This document shows, piece by piece, positions 6,705-15,353 of a stretch of DNA of 22,779 bases. Under the pieces are notes generated by a model. It was not told where the DNA came from. It made no database searches and was given only the letters and a program-made list of their open reading frames with translations. The first letter of the stretch is position 1. The number at the start of each line of letters is the position of its first letter. The position numbers were made by a program, and so were the translations under genes. Source of the stretch: CAJBLF01 sp964494005 (GTDB taxonomy: Bacteria; Patescibacteriota; Gracilibacteria; Absconditabacterales; Absconditicoccaceae); the NCBI GenBank assembly GCA_964494005.1, contig CAZBQE010000009.1, positions 1-22,779 on the forward strand, in the 5' to 3' direction.

Positions 6705-8507
6705 ATGTATCGTACACATACCTGCTGAGAACTTACCGCTAAACAAGCTGGTAAACACGTGACACTTTGCTGATGGGTCAATAAAGTGAGAAATTTGTGA
6801 TGAATGACATTTATCGATCTTCGTGATAGATATGGAGTCACACAAGTAACGGTTGATCCAGCAAAAATCAAGATTGAACTTCCCAAAATAGGTCCGGAAT
6901 ATGTGCTTCAAATTACTGGAGAAATAATTGCAAGGCCTCAGGAAATGATAAATAAAGATATTTCTACTGGTGAGATAGAACTTTATCCTACGAAAGTCAA
7001 AGTGCTTTCTGTTTGCAAAGAGCTTCCATTTTCTATTGATCATGAAAATCCGGTAGGAGAGGATATTAGATTAGAATATCGTTATTTGGATTTGAGGAGA
7101 CAAAGTTTGAAAACCACTATTATCAATAGGCATACATTGTATATGGAGACGATGAAGTTTTTTGATGGGAGATGATTTTTGCATTTGGAAACACCGACGT
7201 TTATCAAGAATACACCTGAATGATCTCGTGAATTTGTTGTGCCTGCGAGGTTTGAACCAGGAAGATTTTTTGTTCTTCCTCAATCTCCACAACAACATAA
7301 ACAGATGCTTATGGTAGCGGGTTTTGATAAATATTTTCAATTGGCGAGATGTTATCGTGATGAGGATCCTCGCGGTGATAGACAACCAGAATTTACTCAA
7401 GTGGATTTTGAATTATCGTTCGTTGAACAGCAAGACGTGCTTGATCTTATTTATGACTATTTTATTCATATCACCAAGACTTTATATTCAAATAAAATAA
7501 TCAAAGCTGACCCTTTTCCGGTGTTGACTCGATATGACGCTATGAATTCCTATGGATCAGATAAACCAGAACTCAGAACTGAAGAAATGAAATTTGTAGA
7601 ATTGACTGATTGGGCGAAGGATTCTGATTTTGTCGTATTCCAAAATGCTGAAACAATCAAATGAATGGTTATTCATAAAGAGATGGGAAGGTCTGAAATA
7701 GAAAAAAATTATGAAGCGTATATCAAAGGTTATGGTAGCAAAGGACTTTCGTATATATCGTTTGGTGCTGATGGTGTAAAATGATCGATTGTGAAATTTT
7801 TCGATGAAGCGAAATTGGTAAAGTTGAAAGCATTAGCAAATATACAAGAAGGAGATACTATATTTTTTCAAGCTGATAGTCGACGCAATGTTGTTACTTG
7901 GTTAGGAATGCTGAGAAATAAATGTATTGTAGATTTGAAATTATTGGATGGTAAAGAAGATGAACTTTCGTTTGCGTTTGTTGTAGATTTTCCGTTGTTT
8001 GAGCTTGGCGATGATGGTAAACTCTGAGCAGTCCATCATCCTTTTACACAACCAAAAGATGAAGATATTTCGTTTGTCAAAACTTTAGGACAAAAAATAG
8101 CTTTATGAGAAAAAATGACGGAAGATGAAATGCAAAAATTATTATCAATCAAAGCAGATTGTTATGATATTATTATTAATGGAAATGAAGCCGGTGGATG
8201 AAGTATTAGGATTCATGACACAGAATTGCAATCAGCTATTTTCTCATTATTGTGATTGAATCAGAGTCAGATAGAGAATAGATTCTGACATTTATTGAAA
8301 TGTTTTGATTATGGAGTTCCACCGCATGGAGGATGTGCGTTTGGATTTGATAGAATCGTGATGATTTATCAAAATGTAGAGAATATTCGTGAAGTTATTA
8401 TTTTTCCAAAGAATCAGAAATATCGTGATTTGATGCTCAATGCACCGAGCGAAATCGATACAGAATTGTTGACGGATTTATGATTGAAAATTATCGAGAA
8501 GAAATAA
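6705..8507 (+). CDS. aspS: aspartyl-tRNA synthetase, bacterial type
   Basis: Charges tRNA-Asp. The 600-residue length fits the bacterial AspRS family with its GAD insertion. The N-terminal OB-fold anticodon-binding domain covers about residues 1-105 (CGELTAKQAGKHVTLCGWV, MTFIDLRDRYG). The catalytic core begins with YRYLDLRRQSLK. Motif 2 is YRDEDPRGDRQPEFTQVDFE near residue 220, and the flipping-loop region is present (ETPTFIKNTPEGSREFVVPA). The insertion domain covers about 280-420. GGGSIRIHD near 505 and motif 3 PPHGGCAFGFDR near 535 complete the active site. Many glycines are TGA-coded, including one in GGGS. Start ATG at 6705, stop TAA. Confidence 0.97.
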
Positions 8508-8529
8508 TTTTATTTGTTTATATTTACTT

Positions 8530-8736
8530 ATGACTATATTAAAAGGAAGAGCACAAGAAATTTTTGAAAAAATGGAAAAAGAATGAAAAGTTGTCACATT
8601 ATCTCGTGAGGCTAGTTTTGCTATAGAGAGAGAAATAGCTGAAGTGTTTATTAAAGCAAAAAAAGATTTTGAGAGAAAACATGCAGCTAGTCGTAGATAT
8701 ATAGCAGAAATAGAATCGACTACTGTTGAAGTATAG
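8530..8736 (+). CDS. small charged helical protein
   Basis: A 68-residue protein from MTILKGRAQEIFEKMEKE to IESTTVEV, with one TGA-coded Gly at residue 19. It is almost entirely Lys/Glu/Arg/Ala-rich and predicted helical or coiled-coil by composition. There is no signal peptide, Cys pair or known motif. It starts 22 bases after aspS and ends 8 bases before the truncated tRNA copy, so it is probably the last protein gene of the aspS transcript. I do not recognise the family. Confidence 0.65.
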
Positions 8737-8743
8737 TTGTTTT

Positions 8744-8806
8744 GCCGGGATAGCTCAGCTGGTAGAGCAGTGATATCGTACCCCGCAGTTCTGCGGGGCG
8801 AATCCC
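8744..8806 (+). pseudogene. truncated tRNA-Thr-like 5' half plus 28-nt hairpin element
   Basis: It begins as a tRNA: acceptor-like GCCGGGA, then a D arm and 5' anticodon arm that match the adjacent tRNA-Thr with two changes in 30 nt, reaching ATCGTA in the anticodon loop. The acceptor segment differs strongly from tRNA-Thr (GCCTTCT). From 8779 it becomes a 28-nt element with stem CCCCGCA / TGCGGGG, loop GTTC and tail CGAATCCC. No complete T arm or 3' acceptor strand follows. GGGAT at 8747-8751 could pair with ATCCC at 8802-8806 and close the structure. It lies 18 bases upstream of tRNA-Thr, mirroring the tRNA-Cys locus. Confidence 0.75.
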
Positions 8807-8824
8807 TAAGTACCTTGTAAATAT

Positions 8825-8897
8825 GCCTTCTTAGCTCAGTTGGTAGAGCAGTGGTATCGTAAACCAAAGATCGCCGGTTCGACTCCGGCAGAAGGCT
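8825..8897 (+). tRNA. tRNA-Thr (anticodon CGU)
   Basis: A 73-nt cloverleaf. Acceptor stem GCCTTCT / AGAAGGC, D arm AGCTCAGTTGGTAGAGC, anticodon stem TGGT / ACCA with loop ATCGTAA (anticodon CGT at 8858-8860), and T arm CCGG-TTCGACT-CCGG. The outermost anticodon-stem pair is a G-A mismatch. The discriminator is T and CCA is not encoded. Confidence 0.93.
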
Positions 8898-8930
8898 AAG
8901 AATGTATTTTACTTTATTTATTATATTATT

Positions 8931-9128
8931 ATGGCTACCAAAAAGAAATTTGTTAAATTTGTTATTATCTTCATTTTATTGTTTTTTGTTGTCATTACTG
9001 GTTTGTCTATGATTGTTCCGTATATTGGTGGCGATAAAAATGCTCAAGGAACAGGTGATGTTTTGAGTGGTGATATCTTGACAGGAGAAGTACCTGTTGA
9101 AAAAGTTATTGATTGAATGGGGCTTTAA
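8931..9128 (+). CDS. small single-pass membrane protein
   Basis: A 65-residue protein with a Lys-rich N-terminus (MATKKKFVK) and one long hydrophobic segment (about residues 9-31), then a Gly/Asp-rich tail (GTGDVLSGDILTGE) ending in GMGL. The order suggests an N-in signal anchor with the tail outside. The Gly before MGL is TGA-coded, so the standard code removes the last four residues. It lies between tRNA-Thr and the AlaRS-fragment gene. I do not recognise the family. Confidence 0.65.
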
Positions 9129-9153
9129 TCTTTTATTTTGTTATCTATAGTGG

Positions 9154-10065
9154 ATGAAACTTATTGTAGAACAATGTCAAAGATATGCCAAAATGCGTGC
9201 ACATACTGCTACGCATTTGCTTCATACTGAGCTTGGGAAGATTTTTAATACAACGAAGCAGGCAGGTTCGCTTGTTGATGAAGATTATTTGAGATTTGAT
9301 TTTAATGCAGATAGACTTTTGACGTCTGAAGAAATTCATGAGATTGAAAAAAATATCAACCAGATGATTTATGATGCGTATGATATTGAAATCAGTGAGA
9401 TGTCTATGGAAGAAGCTACTAAACTTTGAGCTAAGGCTTTTTTTGAAGATAAATACGGTGATATCGTTCGCGTAATTAAAATTCTCAATCATAATAACGA
9501 GATTGTTTCTGTCGAATTATGTGGAGGTACGCATGTTGCGAATACCAAAGAATTATGATGTTTTGCTATTACTGGTCAAGAAGCAGTCGCTTCGGGGATA
9601 AAGAGAATAACTGCAGTTACCGGTCCCAAGGTTTCTTTGAGGATTTATGAATTACAATGATTTTTGGATGCTACTGTAGAAAAACTTGGGATCAAAACTC
9701 ATACTCAGCTTGTAGATAAACTTGATAAAATTTTGAAAGAATATGATGAGATGAAATCTACGCTTGAATCATGGGAATCCAAAATGCTTGTGGATACATT
9801 GACCAAAAATGATGCCCAATCTGATAAATATTTTCAAAAAATAATACAGATTTCTTCTGATCTTAATTTCAAAAACGTGCTTGCTGCAACGAAATGATTG
9901 TTTAAGGATGAGAATGTCTTGATTTTTAATGATCAATGAAATTTTCTTCTTTTGACCAAAAAATGAACTTCTGCAAAAACATTAATTCAAAAATTATGAT
10001 TGAAATGAGGAGGAAATGATATGATGGTGCAGTGAAGGGATGAGAAAATTTTATCAATTGTTTAA
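9154..10065 (+). CDS. detached alanyl-tRNA synthetase editing and C-Ala region
   Basis: This 303-residue protein matches only the C-terminal third of AlaRS. Residues 17-165 are the editing domain: AHTATHLLHTELGKIF gives the HxxxH zinc pair, and AGSLVDEDYLRFDF, GAKAFFEDKYGDIVRV and ELCGGTH give the CxxxH pair. Residues 210-303 are a DHHA1/C-Ala-like domain with the GGGN motif near 285. The aminoacylation domain, tRNA-recognition domain and the beta-barrel that normally precedes HTATHLLH are absent; an in-frame TAG lies just upstream of the ATG. By my count nine glycines are TGA-coded. The metal ligands are intact, so a trans-editing function (removing Ser or Gly from tRNA-Ala) or one half of a split AlaRS is possible. 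The exchanger gene starts 6 bases after the stop. Confidence 0.88.
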
Positions 10066-10071
10066 ATACTC

Positions 10072-11043
10072 ATGCTTACCTATATATTGTTTGCTGTTTG
10101 ATTTGTGTTTTTGATCAAGGGGGCAGATTTGTTGGTTGATGGTTCGGTTTCTGTAGCGAAAAGGGCTAAAATTTCTTCTATAGTTATTGGTCTGACCATT
10201 GTTGCGTTTGGTACATCTATGCCGGAGTTGGTGGTGAATCTGTTTGCGAGTGCTGAAGGTAATGTAGGTATTGCTATTGGTAATGTGTTGGGAAGTAATA
10301 TTGCAAATGTTTTGTTGATTCTTTGAGTGGCAGCATTAATCCATCCTTTAGTGACCAAAAATAATACGAGTTGGAAGGAGGTGCCATTGAGTATTCTTGC
10401 TGCACTTGTTTTGGGATTTTTGGCGAACGATTTTTTGATAGATGGGAATCTTCGATATTCGTGATTGACGAGAATAGATGGTTTGACGCTTTTGGCTTTC
10501 TTTACTATTTTTATGGTATATGTGTTTTCTATAGCCAAACCAAAGGAGGTTGAAGAGATTACAGAAGTCGATGAAATAAAAAAAATGAGTAAATGAAAGT
10601 CCTATCTGTATATTGTTTTATGAATTATTGGACTTGCTTTGTGAGGGAAATGGATTGTCGATGGTGCAGTGCATATAGCTACGGTTTTTGGTGTTAGTGA
10701 ATCTTTGATTGGTTTGACGATTGTTGCGATAGGAACATCATTACCGGAATTAGCAACTTCAGCAATCGCTGCATACAAAAAAGAAGCTGATATTGCTATT
10801 GGTAATGTTGTAGGATCTAATATTTTCAATATTTTCCGGATACTTGGTTTGAGTGCTATTGTACGTCCGTTGCCTTTTGCTGATTGACATAATATTGATA
10901 TTTTGATGACTATATGAGTGAGTGTATTGTTGTTTTTGGGATTGTTTATTTGAAAAAAACATGTACTTCAAAAATGGGAATGATTTGTTTTTGTTCTGTT
11001 GTATGTCGCATATATTTTGTTTTTGGTATTTATTCAATGATAA
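10072..11043 (+). CDS. sodium/calcium exchanger family membrane protein (CaCA, YrbG-like)
   Basis: A cation antiporter that probably exports Ca2+ against Na+ or H+. The 323-residue length fits the bacterial YrbG-type family. Two homologous alpha repeats are visible: GTSMPELVVNLFASAEG with IAIGNVLGSNIANVLLILG (about residues 43-86), and GTSLPELATSAIAAYKKEAD with IAIGNVVGSNIFNIFRILG (about 222-262). Each carries the ion-binding GTSxPE glutamate. About ten hydrophobic segments are present, with a polar central loop (KPKEVEEITEVDEIKK) near residue 155. Several glycines are TGA-coded, including one directly before the TAA stop. It is tightly packed after the AlaRS-fragment gene and before xth. Confidence 0.95.
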
Positions 11044-11066
11044 CTATTTAATTTGTAATTGTTTTG

Positions 11067-11855
11067 ATGAAAATCACTTCACGAAACGTTAATGGAATAC
11101 GTGCCGTTACCGGTAAGTGATTTTATGATTGGGTAAAAAATAATGATCCAGATATTATCTGTCTCCAAGAAGTGAAGTCGTTTGAATCCCAATTACCTTC
11201 AGATTTTCGTTTTCATATGCAGGAGTATAATCGAATTTGGCATTCGTGAGAGAGGCCTGGATATGCAGGTACTGCTACCTTGTACAAAAAGAATTTGAAA
11301 TTGATTTCGTGAACATCGAGATTTGAATCGGTGGAACATTTTCATGAAGATGGGAGGGTAGTCGAGACGAAGTTTCAGGATTTTACTTTGTTGAATGTTT
11401 ATTTTCCCAATGGAGGAGAAAGAGCTGATGGTACTGAAATGCTGTCATATAAATTAAAATTTTATGAACATTTTCTTCACTATATTAATAAGCTCAGAGA
11501 TGCTGGTGAAAAAGTTATTACTTGTGGGGATTTTAATATCTGTCATCATGAAATAGATATCGCCAGACCAAAGGAAAATGCAAATTCTATAGGATTCTTG
11601 CCTATTGAAAGGGCTGAGATGGATAAATTAGAAATTAATGGATATGTTGATGTCTTTAGATATTTTAATCCTGACCTAAAAGATCAGTATACTTGGCGAT
11701 CATTTAGAGCGGGTGCAAGACCAAGGAATGTTTGATGGAGATTGGACTATTTTCGAGTATCCAAAAATATACTTCCTTATATAAAAAAAATCACTCATCA
11801 AACTGAGATGATGTGATCCGATCATTGTCCTATACTTTTAGCTATTGGTTTTTAG
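11067..11855 (+). CDS. xth: exodeoxyribonuclease III
   Basis: An AP endonuclease / 3'-5' exonuclease of base-excision repair (EEP fold). The 262-residue product has the full set of family motifs. N-terminal NVNGIRA; LQEVKS with the metal-binding Glu at residue 35; NVYFPNGGERADG; the catalytic Asp/Asn pair in GDFNICHHEIDIARPKEN near residue 155; WRLDYFRVS; and C-terminal MMGSDHCPILLAI with the catalytic Asp-His. Glycines in GKGFYDW, SGERPGY, NVGWRL and MMGSDH are TGA-coded, including some beside catalytic residues. Start ATG at 11067, 23 bases after the exchanger stop; stop TAG. It lies convergent with the exported protein gene whose stop is at 11876. Confidence 0.96.
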
Positions 11856-11875
11856 AATATATTATTAGTTAAAAA

Positions 11876-12910
11876 TTATTGGCTAAATATTTTTTTTATC
11901 CGCTCAAAAAAGAGGAATCCTGTGTGTGATATAGGTGATCACGCAGTGAGATAGTCTTCGTAAGTAGTATTATTAAATGTACAGTTTGTGTAAGTAAAAT
12001 TTCCTTTTAAATTACCGTCTACACATACTCTTAATTCTACTTCACAAGGAAGATTAATAAATCCGCGAGAAGATTTGTATGCTTTGGTGAATTGTCCGTG
12101 TTCTATAGTTTGTCCTCGTGGTGTTTTACAATTATTTCTTGTTTTTGTTCCTTGTATTACTGTTGTATTTGTTTCTGTCGGATTGTTTGTTGTTCATCGT
12201 GATGTGGTCGGTATTTCTGTGGTATCTATTTTTCCTTCTGTATCGAAATTAGCTCATGAATTTGTCGGTGGTTTTGGTTGGATATATTCGTTCAATACTT
12301 TTTGATTGTAAGAAATTACTTCTGCTTTTCTATATTCGTAAACAACATCATCTCTACATGATTGTTGCTTGAATGATCATAATAATATTCCGCTCATACA
12401 AACTCTTTTTTCTATATTGCAGATACTGTTTACATCTTTTCTTTGCTCATACGCAAGAACAAAATCTTTGTGTTTTATCGTTTCTCCTCGTGGAGTGATA
12501 CAATTCAATGTTCATGTCGTTGTTCCTGTGAGTGGTATTTGTACTCCTGTTGCTATTGTTCAGCTATAGAGTTGTCCTGTTTGTTCTTGGTTTTCTTGAA
12601 TAATTTGTTCTATCTCTTGAGGATCTATCAATGGATCATTGTTTAATGGTTGAGTTGTTGTTCCTGTGGCATTCAGTGTTCATTGATAACTAGTTTCTCC
12701 TCATTCATCTTCAAAAAGATAATCTCGTTGGGTATTTGGTGCATTATGGATAAATGTTTCATCCATATTCCATACAAATTGTAATTCTGTTGTTTGTACA
12801 TCTTTTTGGAAAAGTATGGTCATCGCAAAAAAGAGCAAAACCAAAACCGTAGCTCATCTTTTGAATGTGTTTTTTCTTATTTTTTTGATGTGATGTGTGA
12901 TGTGTTTCAT
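11876..12910 (-). CDS. exported protein with two Cys/TPRG repeats
   Basis: A 344-residue protein readable only under code 25. Residues 1-35 are a basic stretch plus one hydrophobic segment (ATVLVLLFFAMTILF), a signal peptide or signal anchor. After a polar region come two copies of a repeat of roughly 50 residues: NCITPRGETIKHKDFVLAYE ending in ICNIEKRVCMSG...SC, and NCKTPRGQTIEHGQFTKAYK ending in CEVELRVCVDG...NC. Each has four conserved Cys, suggesting two disulfides outside the cell. The linker is Thr/Pro/Asn-rich. I recall similar C-x-x-P-x-G/AY/C-x-x-x-x-R-x-C repeats in CPR surface proteins, but I know of no assigned function. The promoter is at 12943-12971; stop TAA. Confidence 0.82.
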
Positions 12911-12942
12911 ATCTTTTGCCAATATAATTAAATAGTAGTATA

Positions 12943-12971
12943 ATTATATTCCAAAAAATGATTTCTGTCAA
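12943..12971 (-). promoter_or_regulatory. consensus promoter of the exported Cys-repeat protein gene
   Basis: On the minus strand, TTGACA (12971-12966) and TATAAT (12948-12943) are both perfect and separated by 17 bases. Transcription would start about 25-30 bases before the ATG at 12910. Confidence 0.85.
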
Positions 12972-13014
12972 CTTTTATATACAGAATTATTTGACTTTTT
13001 TTGTTTCTGTTGTA

Positions 13015-14157
13015 TTATTTTTTTGTTGTTGTAATAGTGCCTGATCCTATACATTCGTCTCAGAGGTATGCTACAAGTGTTTGTCCTGGTGCTATTCCTC
13101 GTTGATTTTGAGAATATTCACATATTGTGATCGATCATTTTTGTTTTATGGTAGCAGGATTTGGTTCTTGTCTGTATCTTATTTTTGTGGAGCATTTCAA
13201 AGGTAGTTTGTGTTTTTTTCCTATTCGATGCCATCATTCCACATAAATTATTCTTTTGTTTAATTCTGGTACTTGTTTATCGTAACTTACGGTAATGGTA
13301 TTTTTTTTGATATTTGTATCTATGACATACGCTTTTTTGTTGATATCCAAACCTCTACTTTGTCCTATGGTAAAAAAATATGCTCATTCATGTTCACCAA
13401 CTTTGGTTCCGTCCATTAATACGATATCGCCTTTTTTGATTGGCAATCTTTTTTTGAGGAAATCTTTCATAGGGATATTTCCTACAAAACATAATCCCTG
13501 ACTATCTTTGCGTTCAGCATTGGGTAATCCTATCTTTTTTGCTAATTCTCTGATCTGTGGCTTCGTCATGTTTCCTAAAGGGAAAATTGATTTACTTAGC
13601 TGATATTGATTTAATCCTGCGAGAAAATATGATTGATCTTTGTTATAATCAATCCCTCTTAATAGTCTGTAAGGTCTGTAAAGTCAAAGGTCTGTAAAGT
13701 CTGATTTTTCTTCCTTAGGGGACAAGTTACTTTTGACTTTCGATTTTCCCTCATTCGAGGACAAGTGACTTTTGACTTGCTCGATACGAGCGTAATGTCC
13801 GGTTGCAATATAATTGAATCATAATTCCATCGCTTTTTGAAGAAAGACATCGAATTTGATCAGCGTATTACATAATACATCAGGATTTGGCGTTATTCCT
13901 TTTTGATATCCTTCGTAGATATAGTTTATGATGTTTTCGTTGTATTCTTTTTGGAGATCGAAGGAGAGGAGTTCTATTCACAAAAAATTTGCGACTTTGA
14001 TCGCTTCTTGTGCATCTTCGTACGTAGTACAGTTTCCACTGTCAGAGATGTAGTTTTTCATAAATCATCCCACAACTTCATATCATTGTTTTTTGAGTAG
14101 ATATGCGGCTATAGCTGAATCTACTCCTCATGAGAGACCTACTAGAATTTTTTTCAC
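13015..14157 (-). CDS. mnmA: tRNA-specific 2-thiouridylase MnmA
   Basis: Activates U34 of Lys, Glu and Gln tRNAs with ATP and inserts sulfur. The 380-residue product has the N-type ATP pyrophosphatase loop GLSGGVDSA at residues 7-15 (first motif Gly TGA-coded). It also has GITPNPDVLCNTLIKFD with the first catalytic Cys, YIATGHYARIE, LLRGIDYNKDQSYFLAGL, and KDSQGLCFVG with the second catalytic Cys, then the C-terminal beta domain (IRYRQEP, GIAPGQTLVAY). Compared with E. coli MnmA, about 35 extra residues sit between HYARIE and RLLRG (around 126-155). This stretch is encoded by a tandem 39-bp repeat also found in the uvrD gene here. I chose the start GTG at 14157, which gives the VKKILVGLSGG N-terminus. 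Stop TAA. Confidence 0.95.
13672..13704. repeat. iterated GTCTGTAAAG words inside mnmA
   Basis: Three iterations of the word GGTCTGTAAAGTC (13672-13704) adjoin the 39-bp repeats within the mnmA insert. On the coding strand they encode the DFTDLGLYRPYR stretch. Such words resemble the intergenic ones elsewhere in the window. Confidence 0.7.
13702..13779 (-). repeat. two tandem 39-bp coding repeats in mnmA (same family as 18242-18280)
   Basis: Two adjacent 39-bp units encode VKSHLSSNEGKSK and VKSNLSPKEEKSD on the minus strand. The unit at 13741-13779 matches the uvrD copy at 18242-18280 over most of its length; the core TTCGAGGACAAGTGACTTT is identical. The unit at 13702-13740 is more diverged. 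All three copies are in the same reading frame. Confidence 0.85.
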
Positions 14158-14160
14158 AAT

Positions 14161-14189
14161 TTTAAATTTTAAATTTTAAATTTTAAATT
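14161..14189. repeat. TTTAAAT iterations upstream of mnmA
   Basis: About four copies of the self-complementary word TTTAAATT lie immediately upstream of the mnmA start codon. Confidence 0.7.
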
Positions 14190-14223
14190 ATTGTAAGTAT
14201 TGTCTTTGTTTTTTCAATAATAA

Positions 14224-14251
14224 GAAAACTCTGTTCGAAGACAGAGTTTTC
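14224..14251 (-). terminator. intrinsic terminator of the histone H1-like gene
   Basis: A 10-bp stem GAAAACTCTG / CAGAGTTTTC with an 8-nt loop lies 24 bases past the stop of the minus-strand gene at 14276. The T-rich arm plus TTATTATT completes it on the minus strand. Confidence 0.75.
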
Positions 14252-14275
14252 ATTTTTGTTTTGTTTTTTAAAAGA

Positions 14276-14470
14276 CTATTTTTTCTTTGCAGTCTTTTTC
14301 ACAGGTTTTTTAGCAGGTACTTTTTTAGCAACTTTCTTTACAGCTTTTTTAGCGCATGGTTTTTTAGCAGGCGCTTTTTTAGTAACTTTTTTAGCAACTT
14401 TCTTTACAACTTTTTTAGCTGGTTTTTTTGCTGCAACTTTTTTTGCTGGAGCTTTTTTCTTAACTACCAT
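14276..14470 (-). CDS. histone H1-like Lys/Ala/Pro-rich DNA-binding peptide
   Basis: A 64-residue protein made almost wholly of Lys, Ala, Val and Pro in repeats of AKKPAKK / VKKVAKK type, ending KKTAKKK. It has one Cys (KKPCAKK) and no folded-domain signature. Such tails occur in bacterial histone H1-like proteins, which coat and compact DNA; the role here is inferred from composition. The repetitive codons create long open frames on the opposite strand, which I regard as artefacts. The 5' leader contains an inverted repeat at 14507-14532. Stop is TAG and a hairpin terminator follows, so it is probably monocistronic. Confidence 0.8.
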   Translation of the reverse strand: MVVKKKAPAKKVAAKKPAKKVVKKVAKKVTKKAPAKKPCAKKAVKKVAKKVPAKKPVKKTAKKK

Positions 14471-14506
14471 TTTTTGGTATGTAATAAAAAATAAAATGCT
14501 CGGTAG

Positions 14507-14532
14507 AAATTTAGCTTTGGTAAACTAAATTT
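14507..14532 (-). promoter_or_regulatory. inverted repeat in the leader of the H1-like gene
   Basis: AAATTTAG and CTAAATTT (8 bp) flank a 10-nt loop, about 37 bases before the ATG at 14470. It could be a 5'-UTR hairpin or an operator; nothing further can be decided from the sequence. A possible promoter (TTGCTT, 16 bases, TATAAG on the minus strand) lies just upstream. Confidence 0.4.
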
Positions 14533-14851
14533 TCCTTGCTACAATTCTTATATGTAAGGAAACAAAAAAAGCAAATATAACAACATTTTTTTTTACAAAA
14601 AGCAAATGTATTTTTTTGGCTTCTCATCTATGTTTTTTTTGTATAGCAAAAAAAAAGAGTTTACATATTTAATTAAGTGTATAAATTATGTTATTGGTTT
14701 TGATATTTTTCCATAGGGGGTACCGTAGGTTTCTCACGAAAATTCTTATGTAGACATAATTATATTTTTTGTTAGAAATTCAGCATATTACCTATAAAAA
14801 AATTACTATTACTTTATCAATATGTTGATGTTTTTTTATAAAAGATGTATT
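14533..14851. other. gene-free stretch, T/A-rich
   Basis: No reading frame in either code gives a credible protein. The left end probably carries the promoter of the H1-like gene on the minus strand. The right end follows the CoA-binding protein gene and includes only a small palindrome (ATCAATATGTTGAT) near 14817-14830. Homopolymer A/T runs are frequent. Confidence 0.5.
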
Positions 14852-15220
14852 TTAATTTTTTCTTTGGATTATAATGCACGCATCATGAATACATTCAATA
14901 TCATTTTTTTTGCAAAAATCTATTGCTGCATTGCTTTGTGTTCATGGTTGCATCCATACATTCTTGATTCATAAGGATTTTACTTCTTCCAAAACCTTTT
15001 CTGTGACTGCCGGAGGTGTTACGAAAATCACTACATCTATTTTTTTTTCTGTTGCGGAAAGGGTAGGGTAGACCTTGCTTCTCAATATTTCTTGCTCGTT
15101 TGGATTGATAGGAATTACTTTATATCATCCCTCTAATAAATCTTTAAAAACTTTATATCCGTATTTTTCTTCGTTATTCGATGTGCCAACGACGGCGTAG
15201 AGAAAATCTTTATTGATCAT
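14852..15220 (-). CDS. CoA-binding domain protein (YccU-like)
   Basis: A 122-residue Rossmann-type protein of the CoA_binding_2 family. The N-terminus has YAVVGTSNNEEKYGYKVFKD, a nucleotide-binding loop and first helix, followed by LLEGGYKVIPINPNEQ and KVYPTLS. IDVVIFVTPPAVTEKVLEEV, KNVWMQPGTQS and a C-terminal CIHDACIII complete the family pattern. The family binds CoA in solved members, but its cellular role is not settled. Glycines in LEGGYK, KSLGIK and QPGTQ are TGA-coded. Start ATG at 15220, stop TAA. It diverges from the HAD hydrolase gene, with 133 bases between the two starts. Confidence 0.9.
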
Positions 15221-15353
15221 TTTGAAAGATTAAAAAAGTTAAAGATTACATCGTTTATTTACTATATTTTTTTGTAGTTTTCTTTCAATGAGTTTTTGGT
15301 GGAATTTTTTTGTGAAATCTGTATATATTTTTTGTTTATCTGTATGTTTGTTT

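Noticed and set aside
6705..8507. Series of short fragments of aspS (and of glyQS, uvrD, amidase) suggesting decayed pseudogenes
   Set aside because: All fragments lie in one frame separated only by TGA at glycine positions; reading TGA as Gly restores full-length proteins with intact motifs.
12759..12971. 70-residue minus-strand ORF overlapping the start of the exported Cys-repeat protein
   Set aside because: It overlaps the promoter and lies in a different frame from the 344-residue protein with a signal anchor and two conserved modules.
13702..13779. CRISPR-like array
   Set aside because: Only two adjacent diverged units with no spacers, no cas genes, and they are translated in frame within mnmA.
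14256..14528. Plus-strand Phe/Leu/Ala-rich ORFs opposite the H1-like gene
   Set aside because: They are the reverse-strand image of Lys/Ala repeat codons; hydrophobic low-complexity composition without start signals.
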